Source of the DNA: Methanobacteriota archaeon
GTDB taxonomy: Archaea > Thermoplasmatota > Thermoplasmata > RBG-16-68-12
Assembly: GCA_005878325.1 (NCBI GenBank)
Contig: VBMR01000058.1
Coordinates: 1-7,086 of the forward strand
Direction of reading: 5' to 3'
Length of the DNA stretch: 7,086 nt
The notes under the pieces were generated by a model. That model was not told where the DNA came from and did not search any database. It saw only the letters and a list, made by a program, of their open reading frames with translations. The position numbers and the translations under genes are program-made. Within the stretch, counting starts at the first letter, position 1. Each line of letters opens with the position of its first letter. Below are positions 1 through 6,603 of the stretch, in pieces.

Positions 1-865
1 TCACCCCGAGGAACGGCTGGTCCGCGAGGTTCAGAGGAAGCGGGTTCGGGATGACGTACTCGAACCAGCTGCCGCTTGGGTCGCTCGTCTGCGACACGCC
101 TAGATAGATTTGGCTCGAGGCGTCCGGTTGCTGCGTGTTCAGCTCGCCACATGTCACGCTGAGGATCGTGGTGAACCACCGCTGTGTGCCGTTGTCGAAA
201 TAGACCTGCGGATCGGTGAGGAAGCAGCCCGCCCCGGAAGGGACCGTGAAGAAGTTCGTCAAGGTGAAGAACTTCACGAACTGCCCGCTCGTCGTCCAGA
301 TCTTCGCGGCCGTGTTCACCTCCTCCATCACGAATTGCGAGCTGGCGGACATCGTCACGTCGGGCGGGAGGCATCCGAAGGGGCTGTCGTTCGTCCCGTA
401 GGCGGGCTGGAAGCAGGCGCTTTCCGCCCCGTTGATTCCCTCGAAGCCGAGGCCTGTCTGGTATTGCTTCTTCCCCGAAGGCAGAGTCGCCGTGTTCGGC
501 CCGGAACCGAGATTCTTCCCGTGCGGCGAGGTTTGGGGGGCCGTCCCGGGGTTCGTCGGGCCCTCGGTCTCGGGGGGAGTGATGATGGCCGACACCGGAA
601 GAGAACCCATGAGATTGGTGGGTAGCGACACGGCGGATGCACGGAGGACGACATCGTGCGAACTGGAGAGATCGGATGTGGCTGCGGTTCCATCGACAGG
701 CCCGAAGCCGTAGAGGACGATCCCGTTCCCAATCGCGGTCATGAGGATCGCGGCAACGACTAGCGATCCGGAAAAATCCAACGTGCGAAGCCGCGAGCAA
801 GGATGCGCAACCGATACGGGAACCCCGAGAGCCACCGACCCAACCCCCGATCCATTAATGCGCAT
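1..865 (-). CDS. Membrane-anchored extracellular propeller-like protein (5' part, runs off left edge)
   Basis: Seen: an open minus-strand frame of 288 codons with no stop before the window edge. The only ATG is at 865, and in-frame stops lie just upstream. Residues about 33-53 form one hydrophobic segment (VVAAILMTAIGNGIVLYGFG), preceded by Arg-containing sequence, which suggests a signal anchor. Residues 60-135 are a Ser/Thr/Pro-rich linker. From about 138 the sequence looks like a beta-propeller-type extracellular domain: FEGIN, PPDVTMSASSQFVMEEVNT (168-184), LTDPQVYFDNGTQRWF (216-231) and YLGVSQTSDPSGSWFEY (254-270). Known: the order 'PPDV...VEMVNT...DP.V.YD...RWF...VSQT.DP.G.W' is familiar to me from secreted propeller-like proteins of bacteria and archaea; it is not an enzyme signature. 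Four Cys in the outer domain (151, 165, 214, 239) could form disulfides. Inferred: a surface-exposed, N-terminally anchored protein of unknown ligand. A TTG at residue 29 is an alternative start nearer the hydrophobic segment. Confidence 0.82.
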   Translation of the reverse strand, partial: MRINGSGVGSVALGVPVSVAHPCSRLRTLDFSGSLVVAAILMTAIGNGIVLYGFGPVDGTAATSDLSSSHDVVLRASAVSLPTNLMGSLPVSAIITPPETEGPTNPGTAPQTSPHGKNLGSGPNTATLPSGKKQYQTGLGFEGINGAESACFQPAYGTNDSPFGCLPPDVTMSASSQFVMEEVNTAAKIWTTSGQFVKFFTLTNFFTVPSGAGCFLTDPQVYFDNGTQRWFTTILSVTCGELNTQQPDASSQIYLGVSQTSDPSGSWFEYVIPNPLPLNLADQPFLGV

Positions 866-898
866 CGGCGGCTTAATCCGTAACTGTCATTCCGGTTA

Positions 899-920
899 CT
901 TGCACACCCCCTGGATATAG
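899..920 (-). promoter_or_regulatory. TATA box and shared promoter element for the propeller-protein gene
   Basis: On the minus strand the sequence reads CTATATCC followed by AGGGGGTGTGCAAG, ending 33 bases before the ATG at 865. If CTATAT is an archaeal TATA box, transcription would start near 890 and leave a leader of about 25 nt without an obvious Shine-Dalgarno. The same building blocks recur upstream of the epimerase at 6673-6700, so this may also hold a regulator site between the TATA box and the start of transcription. Confidence 0.5.
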
Positions 921-1024
921 TGCCCTCCTTCCGCGGTTCAGGCCCACTTCGAGCCTCCGGGAAGGCACTCCCGCGAGAGTCCGTCGAGGCGTCATCACAA
1001 ACACACACCAGTGCATCGACGCCG

Positions 1025-1031
1025 TTTTAAA
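1025..1031 (+). promoter_or_regulatory. TATA-like box for the plus-strand kinase homologue
   Basis: TTTTAAA is an AT-rich island in otherwise GC-rich intergenic DNA (866-1060). It lies about 30 bases before the GTG at 1061, placing a predicted transcription start near 1054. The spacing suits an archaeal promoter with almost no leader if the GTG is used, or a leader of 85-130 nt if the later ATG codons are used. No Shine-Dalgarno is evident. Confidence 0.35.
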
Positions 1032-1060
1032 CCCCGGGGCTGACTGAAGTCCGCCCGAGC

Positions 1061-2158
1061 GTGATCGATGAACCGCGACACCCTTTCGCCCTTTGTTCGC
1101 GGGCCCATCCACAATCTAGTTTCAACGAGCCAGTCTCCATGGGAATCGGGGCCCTGCCCGGCGCAGAAGGGGTTCCCTCAATCATGATCACGGAGGGGCT
1201 AAACCCGAAGGATGTTGCGCGTTTTTCCGCGGTGCTCGACCGAGAGGAATTTCACGCGCAACTCGACCGAATGTTTCCAGGCCCCAGAGGCCACTCGCGG
1301 GAGTTTCGGCTCGACGTGCTCAAGGGGCACCGGGATCGGTGCACGTTCGACAGTGCCGTGGAGACGGAGAAGGGCTGGCAGAGCGTCATTGCAAAGGTGT
1401 ACGCGGCCGATCGCTCGGACGTGTTCCGGATGATGAGCGCGGTTGTGGACGCGGGCTTTGGCCCGCAAGACGAGTTCGCGATTCCCCGGCCGCTCGCGTA
1501 TCTGACATCGCTGAACGTCCTCATGGAAGAAAAGGTGGAAGGCACACAGGCCATGAAGATCTTCCAGACGGGGGATCACGATGAACAGGTCGACACGGCA
1601 CGTCGATGTGGAACATGGCTCGCTCGATTCCATGCGCGGGCGCCCGGCCAGGGCCGCACAACCGGACCCGAGGACATGCTCGCCAAGTGTCGCCTGTGGG
1701 CGACCCCGATTCGGGAGTTCGGGGGACCCCTCGCCCAGAAGGCCGACACGCTCCTTCGGAAAGTGGAGTCGTGCGTCCCCCCGATGGACACGGTCGAGGC
1801 GTGCGCGGGGCACGGCAGCTACATGCCGGAGCACGTAATCCTCAGCGGTCGCCGCACGGTGACAATCGACCTGGATGAATACGATATCGCGGACCCGGCC
1901 CGGGATGTGGCCTGGTTCATCATCTCCCTCGAGCGATTGGGATTGAAGCACCGGGCCTCCCTACGCGCCCATGACCCCGCCATCGAGGCATTTTTGGACG
2001 CGTACGCGCAGGGCGCCCGCGAGAATGCGCTCGCTCATTTGCCGTTCCACATGGGCGCCGAGTGCCTGCATCGAGCGCACCGCGACCTGCACAAACGGAT
2101 TCCTCCGCTTCCCGAGTGGACGGAGATCATGCTCGACGAAGGGCTGCGTTCGAGTTGA
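1061..2158 (+). CDS. APH-fold phosphotransferase homologue with altered catalytic loop (HGS...H)
   Basis: Seen: a 365-residue frame from GTG 1061. The aminoglycoside-phosphotransferase/choline-kinase fold is indicated by VIAKVYAADRSDVFRMM (Lys112 as candidate ATP-binding Lys), a short hinge LNVLMEEKVEG (151-161), WLARFHA (186-192), the catalytic-loop region HGSYMPEHVIL (251-261) and the metal-binding region TIDLDEYDIADPARDVAWF (268-286; Asp270/Asp272). The C-terminal half is helical and rich in charged residues. Known: the family loop is HGDxxxxN. Here the catalytic Asp is Ser253 and the Asn is His258, so it may be a non-phosphorylating homologue or a subfamily with different chemistry. The substrate is unknown. 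Start is uncertain: the first 26 codons have poor codon bias, and ATG 1139 or ATG 1184 (MITEGLNPKDVARF) may be the real start. The GTG is given because of the TATA-like box at 1025. The gene converges on the second kinase gene (2186-3199). Confidence 0.83.
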   Translation: MIDEPRHPFALCSRAHPQSSFNEPVSMGIGALPGAEGVPSIMITEGLNPKDVARFSAVLDREEFHAQLDRMFPGPRGHSREFRLDVLKGHRDRCTFDSAVETEKGWQSVIAKVYAADRSDVFRMMSAVVDAGFGPQDEFAIPRPLAYLTSLNVLMEEKVEGTQAMKIFQTGDHDEQVDTARRCGTWLARFHARAPGQGRTTGPEDMLAKCRLWATPIREFGGPLAQKADTLLRKVESCVPPMDTVEACAGHGSYMPEHVILSGRRTVTIDLDEYDIADPARDVAWFIISLERLGLKHRASLRAHDPAIEAFLDAYAQGARENALAHLPFHMGAECLHRAHRDLHKRIPPLPEWTEIMLDEGLRSS

Positions 2159-2172
2159 GGCGACACCGCCTC
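2157..2172. terminator. Hairpin in the convergent gap, possible shared terminator
   Basis: GAGGCG-ACAC-CGCCTC is a perfect 6-bp stem with a 4-nt loop. It starts within the TGA of the plus-strand gene and sits in the 27-bp gap between the two convergent genes. No T tract follows immediately on either strand; a short TTTT occurs on the plus strand near 2203. A role as terminator or RNA-end stabiliser is an inference from position only. Confidence 0.3.
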
Positions 2173-2185
2173 TGGAGGTGCCTGT

Positions 2186-3199
2186 TCACGCCACGACTCC
2201 GATTTTCTCAGCGATGCCGCCGAGCTCTTTCAGGAACTTCTTCGCTTTCCTCGGAGGGATCGGTCGGCCGGAGGAGCCGACTCGCGGGACCATCAGACTC
2301 GGGTCTCCGAGCCACCGAAGATTCATGTAGACCCGGGCCGCCTCGAGGATGTCCTCGAAGTCGTCCGGTGCCCCCTCGGGCCATCGTGACCGGATGTAGG
2401 CCCGTTCGGATTTCCGTACGATCTCCGGGGGCCAAGAATGTGTCACCGACGCGAGGTCGATTTCTCCCGGTGCGATCGCCGCGGACTGCCAATCCGTGGT
2501 CCCGCAGATCCCGTTTCGATAGATGATGTTGAGCCCGAAGTACTCGCCATGGATGACGGTCTTCGGCGCGGCCAGGAGGCGAGGCACGAGGGCCCGGAAT
2601 TCCCGGCACATCGGGGAGAGCCAGGGGACGCGGTCCCGGACGTAGGCGAAGAGACGGTCGGTCCGGCGGGCCCAACCGAGATAGTAGGGAGCGTCATAGC
2701 GACGAAGGAACTTCACACCAGCCTCTCGCAGGCGTGGCTCGTTCGCCGCATGAAAGGCGCCGATCCACTCCGCCGCACGGACCGTCGCATTCGGATCGTG
2801 GGAGTGACTCGATTGAACCCCCTTCAAATATTCGATGATCAACCAGGGGACCCCACCGTTCTGGTCCCGATACAGGCCGTAGAAGGTGGGCGTCGATGTT
2901 CGAAGGGGCTGAAGGACGTCACGGTAGACCTTGGCCTCGTAGGAGACGTCCCCGCGGTGACCGTACACTCCGTCGAACTCCTTCGTCCCGTACTTGATGA
3001 ACAGACGCAGCCGTCCTCCATTCCCGGCAAGACGGCAGGTCACGATCTCCGAGGGAAACGTGCTCTCGTACGGGTTGGGCTTGCGGTCGAGGACCGTGAC
3101 GGGACCCGCGACCGAGCGGCGCGAGCCAAGGACGCTCGAGAGCCCGCGGGCGAGTTGGGCCCGGCTGGGCAATCGACGGGATCTCGATCCGGCGGTCAA
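2186..3199 (-). CDS. APH-family small-molecule phosphotransferase (HGE variant), glycan operon
   Basis: Seen: 337 residues from a TTG start. Motifs in order: NPYESTFPSEIVTC (42-55); LFIKYG with Lys69 as ATP-binding Lys; VSYEAKVYRDVL with Glu88; hinge WLIIEYLKG (119-127); catalytic loop HGEYFGLNII (217-226) with Asn224; and metal-binding TTDWQSAAIAPGEIDLAS (234-251) with Asp236. This is the complete APH kinase core at normal family length. Known: the usual loop is HGDxxxxN. Here Glu219 replaces Asp, a variant I recall from related kinases that also carry 'DWESAA...GEIDLA', so it may be active. The acceptor (sugar, sugar alcohol or other) cannot be told. Start choice: TTG 3199 has GGAGG six bases upstream and forms a TTGA overlap with the preceding reading frame's TGA. 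Coding bias upstream of 3199 is in another frame. It is last in the epimerase-glycosyltransferase operon, so it is probably coupled to it. Confidence 0.85.
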   Translation of the reverse strand: MTAGSRSRRLPSRAQLARGLSSVLGSRRSVAGPVTVLDRKPNPYESTFPSEIVTCRLAGNGGRLRLFIKYGTKEFDGVYGHRGDVSYEAKVYRDVLQPLRTSTPTFYGLYRDQNGGVPWLIIEYLKGVQSSHSHDPNATVRAAEWIGAFHAANEPRLREAGVKFLRRYDAPYYLGWARRTDRLFAYVRDRVPWLSPMCREFRALVPRLLAAPKTVIHGEYFGLNIIYRNGICGTTDWQSAAIAPGEIDLASVTHSWPPEIVRKSERAYIRSRWPEGAPDDFEDILEAARVYMNLRWLGDPSLMVPRVGSSGRPIPPRKAKKFLKELGGIAEKIGVVA

Positions 3200-3205
3200 T
3201 TGGCG

Positions 3206-3214
3206 CCTCCCCCC
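3206..3214 (-). promoter_or_regulatory. Strong Shine-Dalgarno deciding the TTG start at 3199
   Basis: The minus strand reads GGGGGGAGG, then a 6-nt spacer (CGCCAA), then TTG. This is the best ribosome binding site in the window. It lies inside the end of the upstream reading frame, whose TGA shares four bases (TTGA, 3199-3196) with the start. That layout is the usual sign of translational coupling and argues for the 337-residue product over longer in-frame starts. Confidence 0.7.
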
Positions 3215-3290
3215 GTGGGAACGGGGACCGCGGCCGGGGCCTCGTGGCCCGTGGCCGGCTCGAACCGACGGAGGGTCTCTCGGAGGATTC

Positions 3291-3307
3291 CGCCGGAAAA
3301 TCCGGCG
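3291..3307. other. Perfect 7-bp hairpin at the frame-change point
   Basis: CGCCGGA-AAA-TCCGGCG is a perfect 7-bp GC-rich stem with a 3-nt loop. In the minus-strand transcript the loop plus one stem base makes a UUUU run. The run lies where coding signal passes from the glycosyltransferase frame to the +1 frame, so it is both a natural slippage site and a place where sequencing errors are common. Confidence 0.5.
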
Positions 3308-3430
3308 TCGGAGAAGGCCCGTCGGAGCATGCTCCTCGACCGCGAGCAGGAGACGGCTTCCGCCGAGGAGTCCTCCCTGGACTTCCAGGTCCCACGCGTC
3401 AAAATCGCCCCCGGACCGCACGATCGTTCG

Positions 3431-5605
3431 CTACTCGTGGAGGGCCGCTAGCAATCCGGCCAAGGTCGTCTCGGGAGACTCCCACCGATCTCGCCAGAAG
3501 CCCAGTTCCTGCGACCGATACGCGGGCCGGGTCCGGAGACCGCGGCGCCGCCACGGGGTGAGCCCGCCGCGCAGACGGCCCGAAAGTCGCGCCAGGGGTT
3601 GGAGAAGATGCAGGAGCAGGACGACCGATCGGAATCGGACGCGCCTCGCGCGAGAAGCCGAACGGTCGGGCGGGAGCCTCGCACGCGCGGCACTCATCGA
3701 CGCCTGGGCAAGCGGCAACCCGATCGCGACGAAGAGCGCGGGGACGAAAAGGGCCCAGCCCCACCAGCCGATGCTTAGGACACCCAAGAGCGCCAGCAGT
3801 CCGACCCCGAGATACCACTCGGGCATGAGGGCGAGGGACCAGCGGGAGTTGCGGGCCTGATAGAGGGACTGGAACGGCGCGGTCCCCCAGACGCCTTGGT
3901 AGATCCGCCCCCCCACGGAGGAGAAGTCCAAGGAGCGGCCTCTCCCATAGATCCGCCCGAACCAGCTGAGTTGCCCCAGGGAATTGTACCGCCAGGGCCA
4001 TTTCGCCTCGAGGAGGGCCTCCGCTTTTCCGTAGCCAACCTGCTGCTTCCAGTATCGCCGGATCGAGGAGCGGCGGTGGTGCCAGACGACGGCTGCGGGA
4101 GCATAAGCGATCACGCCGCCTCGATCGCGCAGCCGCCAACACAGGTCGACGTCGTCGCCCGCGACCCGGAACCGTGGATCGAATCCGCCGATCGCCACGA
4201 GCGCGTCCTTCCGGAAGGCCATGTTGCATCCGGGGATGTGCTCCGCGGTTGTGTCAGAGAGCAGGACGGCGTTCGGGCCTCCTGGGGCGTTCGAGACCGC
4301 GTCGGCCCGCCATCCGTCGCTCGGAGGGGCGAGGTTCGGCCCGCCGACCGCGACGCAATTGGCGTCGAGGAAGGAGAGGGCAAGGTACCGCAACCAGTGC
4401 GGATCGGGGTAGGCGTCATCGTCGATGAACGCGATGATCTCTCCCGTCGCCGCGTCGATCCCAGTGTTGCGGGCGCGGCTCAGCCCTTCGTTCGGTTCAT
4501 GGATGATTCGGAACGGGTACTCGGAGGCGATCTGCGGGGTCGCGTCGGTCGATCCGTCGTTCACGAGGATCACCTCGAAGTCCGGGTAATCGACGGACCG
4601 CAGGCCCTCGAGGGTGTCGCGAATCGTGGATGCGCCGTTGTATGTGCAGACGACGACCGAGATCTTCGGCCATCGCACGTCGGGCGGGAAGGGGGACTCC
4701 GCAAAGGCCTGCGACACGGCCCGAAGGGCGGGCTTCGGCGACCGGTCCCGCGTCGTGATCCCGAAGGCCCAGTCTTCGACCCGGTACTGGCCATGGTACC
4801 ACTCGTCCGTCCAGGCAAAGACGATGACGCCGACACAACCGAGTCGGAAGGCGGCCCGGACCTGCGACGCCAGCATCGCGGCCTGCTTCTCCTCCCCTGC
4901 GCGGAGGCTGTCCAGACCGATCTCGCTGAGCAGCACGGGACGGTCTTCGCTCAGGCTGTGCAGCCGCGGGAGATAGTCCGCGAACGCTCGTTCGGACTCG
5001 AGGTACACGTTGAAGCAGAAGAAGTCCAGGAAGGGCAGATCGAGATACTCGGTCGACGGATAGCTCACGTAGGTCACGAGCGCGTCCGGATCCTCCTCCT
5101 TCGCCGCCCGGTAGAGGCGCTCGATGAACCGTTCCACGCGGCGGCGCCCGTGCCAGCGCACGAGGGCGGCCGGGATCTCGTTCCCGATCGTGTAGCAGAA
5201 CACCGCGGGGTGGCCGGCGCACGTCCGGATCCACGCGCGGATTCGCGACTCGATCTCCGCGGCCTTCCCCGGCTCGTCCAGGAAGGCCATGTGTTCTCCC
5301 CAGTTGAGCCCGACCATCACCCGGAGACCGTGCCTCCAGGCCGTATCGAGAAGCCAGCGGGGCGGCCCGAGGTGGACCCGCACGACGTTGAAGCCATTCG
5401 CCGCGATCTCGGAGAAGTCCCGCTCCACCGTCTCCGGCGTCAGGCGCTCCTGCCCCGATTCGTCGACGTAGAAGGTACCGTAGCTGATTCCGCGAACCCA
5501 GAACTTCTCGTCGCCGACGAAGAGGAACTTCCCTCGGACCGTGGGACGTCCCGGGCCGACGATCCGCTCGACCCGGGGTTCCTCCGTCGGCTGGACCATG
5601 CTCAT
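3431..5605 (-). CDS. Glycoside-hydrolase-like TIM barrel fused to GT2 glycosyltransferase, membrane protein
   Basis: Seen: 724 residues. Residues 20-300 resemble the GH2/GH5 clan A barrel: KFLFVGDEKFWVRGISYGTF, ANGFNVVRVHLG (69-80), VMVGLNWGEH, IGNE with Glu143 as candidate acid/base, LLSEIGLDS with Glu228 as candidate nucleophile, and FAWTDEWYHG (263-272). Residues 313-535 are a GT-A fold GT2 domain: ISVVVCTYNG, VNDGS (Asp350), AFIDDDAYPD with the metal-binding Asp triplet 395-397, GCNMAFRKDAL, GGFDPRF, GDDVDLCWRL with candidate base Asp484/Asp485, and HHRRSSIRRYWKQQ (509-522). Hydrophobic segments follow at about 598-636 and 658-675, so the enzyme is probably membrane-bound with the GT domain cytosolic. 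Both clan A glutamates and all GT2 acidic motifs are present. It starts 35 bases after the epimerase stop, in one operon. M3 (5599) is an alternative start. The UAG end looks premature (see 3196-3430). Donor, acceptor and hydrolase activity are unknown. Confidence 0.9.
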   Translation of the reverse strand: MSMVQPTEEPRVERIVGPGRPTVRGKFLFVGDEKFWVRGISYGTFYVDESGQERLTPETVERDFSEIAANGFNVVRVHLGPPRWLLDTAWRHGLRVMVGLNWGEHMAFLDEPGKAAEIESRIRAWIRTCAGHPAVFCYTIGNEIPAALVRWHGRRRVERFIERLYRAAKEEDPDALVTYVSYPSTEYLDLPFLDFFCFNVYLESERAFADYLPRLHSLSEDRPVLLSEIGLDSLRAGEEKQAAMLASQVRAAFRLGCVGVIVFAWTDEWYHGQYRVEDWAFGITTRDRSPKPALRAVSQAFAESPFPPDVRWPKISVVVCTYNGASTIRDTLEGLRSVDYPDFEVILVNDGSTDATPQIASEYPFRIIHEPNEGLSRARNTGIDAATGEIIAFIDDDAYPDPHWLRYLALSFLDANCVAVGGPNLAPPSDGWRADAVSNAPGGPNAVLLSDTTAEHIPGCNMAFRKDALVAIGGFDPRFRVAGDDVDLCWRLRDRGGVIAYAPAAVVWHHRRSSIRRYWKQQVGYGKAEALLEAKWPWRYNSLGQLSWFGRIYGRGRSLDFSSVGGRIYQGVWGTAPFQSLYQARNSRWSLALMPEWYLGVGLLALLGVLSIGWWGWALFVPALFVAIGLPLAQASMSAARARLPPDRSASRARRVRFRSVVLLLHLLQPLARLSGRLRGGLTPWRRRGLRTRPAYRSQELGFWRDRWESPETTLAGLLAALHE

Positions 5606-5640
5606 GCTCTTACACGGTCTTCGGGCATTTGAAGGAGTCG

Positions 5641-6603
5641 TCAGGCCGCGAGCCGGGCCTCGCCGACCGGGGTCGCCGTCATCAGCTCGCGGAGGATTTT
5701 CAGTCCGTCCTCCAGGCGCACCTTGGGCTCGTAGCCGAGCATCCGTCGCGCCTTCGAGGGGTCCCCGACGAACCGGCGGACCTCGAACCCGTTCGACGGA
5801 CTGCGGCGGACCCGGGAGGGCGAGTCGGTCAGCTTCACGATCATCCGGGCCAGCTCCGAGACGGAGACGCCCCTCCCGGTCACGAATTGAAACGCCTCGC
5901 CGTAGACCTCGGGATGGTGATCCAGGGCGGCGTGGTACGCCTGGACAATCCCATGGACCGTGTCGTCGATGAAGGTGAAATCCAGCGTCTGGTCGCCGCC
6001 GTAGAGCGTGATGTCCTCGCCACCCAAGGCCTTCCGCATGAACGTCGGGATCACCCTTTGCGGCAAATCCCTCAGGGTCCCATAGACGTTGGAGAAGCGG
6101 AAGACGACTTGTTTGACCGGGTTCTCCCGTCCGAAGGCCGCAGAATACGTGCGACAGGCCCGCTCCGCGGACAGCTTCGTCATGCCGTAAACGGAAATCG
6201 GATTCGGCCGCGCGGTCTCATTCACCGGGAGGTTCTCCGGTTCCCCGTAGATCTCCCGACTCGATGCGTAGAAGAGCGCGGGCCGAGATTGCGCCTTCTC
6301 GCAGGCCTCGAGGACGTTCACCGTACCCGCGAGATTCGTCTGCCAGCATGTGTGTGGGTCTTGTTCTCCCCACGCGACGCGGGAAATCGCGGCGAGATGA
6401 AAGACGGCGTCTTGGCCATCGACCGCGCTCTTGACCGCGGGGTAGTCCCGCACATCGCCGCGGATCTTCTTGCAGGTCAAGCCTTGGCTGTTCGAGTCAA
6501 ATCCGAGGTCAAACAGGGTCACCGTGTCGCCCGATTCCTCGAGTCGTTCCGCCAACTGGCTGCCAATGAACCCATTTCCTCCCGTGATCAGAACCCTGGT
6601 CAT
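5641..6603 (-). CDS. NAD(P)-dependent nucleotide-sugar epimerase/dehydratase (extended SDR)
   Basis: Seen: 320 residues, a normal length for the family. The N-terminal dinucleotide-binding motif is ITGGNGFIGS (6-15). FHLAA (68-72), SSREIYGEP (114-122) and the catalytic YGMTK (Tyr139, Lys143) follow, with Ser114/Ser115 as the triad partner. RFSNVYG (169-175) and DFTFIDDTVHG (208-218) are typical of UDP-sugar and dTDP-sugar epimerases and dehydratases. Known: such enzymes oxidise C4 of a nucleotide sugar and then epimerise, dehydrate or decarboxylate it; motifs alone do not tell which. Acts in the cytosol, here presumably supplying the activated sugar for the glycosyltransferase encoded 35 bases downstream. 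The ATG at 6603 is chosen because it begins exactly at the Rossmann strand; a GGTG seven bases upstream could pair with 16S rRNA. It is the first gene of the operon, behind its own leader and promoter-like element. Confidence 0.93.
   Translation of the reverse strand: MTRVLITGGNGFIGSQLAERLEESGDTVTLFDLGFDSNSQGLTCKKIRGDVRDYPAVKSAVDGQDAVFHLAAISRVAWGEQDPHTCWQTNLAGTVNVLEACEKAQSRPALFYASSREIYGEPENLPVNETARPNPISVYGMTKLSAERACRTYSAAFGRENPVKQVVFRFSNVYGTLRDLPQRVIPTFMRKALGGEDITLYGGDQTLDFTFIDDTVHGIVQAYHAALDHHPEVYGEAFQFVTGRGVSVSELARMIVKLTDSPSRVRRSPSNGFEVRRFVGDPSKARRMLGYEPKVRLEDGLKILRELMTATPVGEARLAA

Larger units (their letters stand above)
3196..3430 (-). pseudogene. Disrupted C-terminal tail of the GH-GT2 fusion (after UAG, with +1 frame change)
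   Basis: Seen: directly after the UAG that closes the glycosyltransferase, the same frame continues with protein-like, GC3-rich codons: GGDFDAWDLEVQGGLLGG, then SRLLLAVEEH. From about 3300 to 3196 the codon bias moves to the +1 frame, which encodes GGILRETLRRFEPATG and a Pro/Ala/Gly tail ending GGGAN and TGA at 3196. Removing one T from the TTTT at 3297-3300 joins the two frames. Known (from memory): bacterial glycosyltransferases of this GH-GT2 type carry a tail resembling 'GGDxDxWDLEVRGGLLGxARLLxAVEEHG' at this place, followed by a basic stretch. Inferred: the region was, or still is, the C-terminus of the upstream protein. Causes may be decay, sequencing error, or recoding. A separate small protein from ATG 3330 (44 residues) is possible but has no proper ribosome binding site. 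Confidence 0.6.

Noticed and set aside
110..625. A 171-codon open frame on the plus strand
   Set aside because: Arg/Gly/Glu-rich shadow of the propeller-protein gene, whose minus-strand reading gives family-like sequence throughout.
919..969. Inverted repeat AGTGCC...GGCACT in the divergent intergenic region
   Set aside because: Only six base pairs with a long spacer, overlapping a TATA box; not distinguishable from chance.
1199..1951. A 250-codon open frame on the minus strand
   Set aside because: Antisense to the plus-strand kinase homologue, with His/Arg-rich low-quality sequence and no motif.
3431..3433. Calling the UAG a pyrrolysine codon outright
   Set aside because: No pyrrolysine genes are visible in this window, and the second disruption (+1 frame change) makes decay or sequencing error at least as likely.
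2438..3451. A 337-codon open frame on the plus strand
   Set aside because: It is antisense to the kinase and the glycosyltransferase tail, has no recognisable motif, and the minus strand there carries a full kinase signature.
5602..5628. A nine-codon upstream frame (MPEDRVRA) whose TGA overlaps the glycosyltransferase ATG
   Set aside because: The ATGA arrangement is neat, but there is no ribosome binding site and such short frames arise easily by chance.
3896..5632. A 578-codon open frame on the plus strand
   Set aside because: It lies antisense to the GH-GT2 gene, encodes Arg/Asp/Val-rich sequence with no motifs, and is the expected by-product of high GC on the opposite strand.
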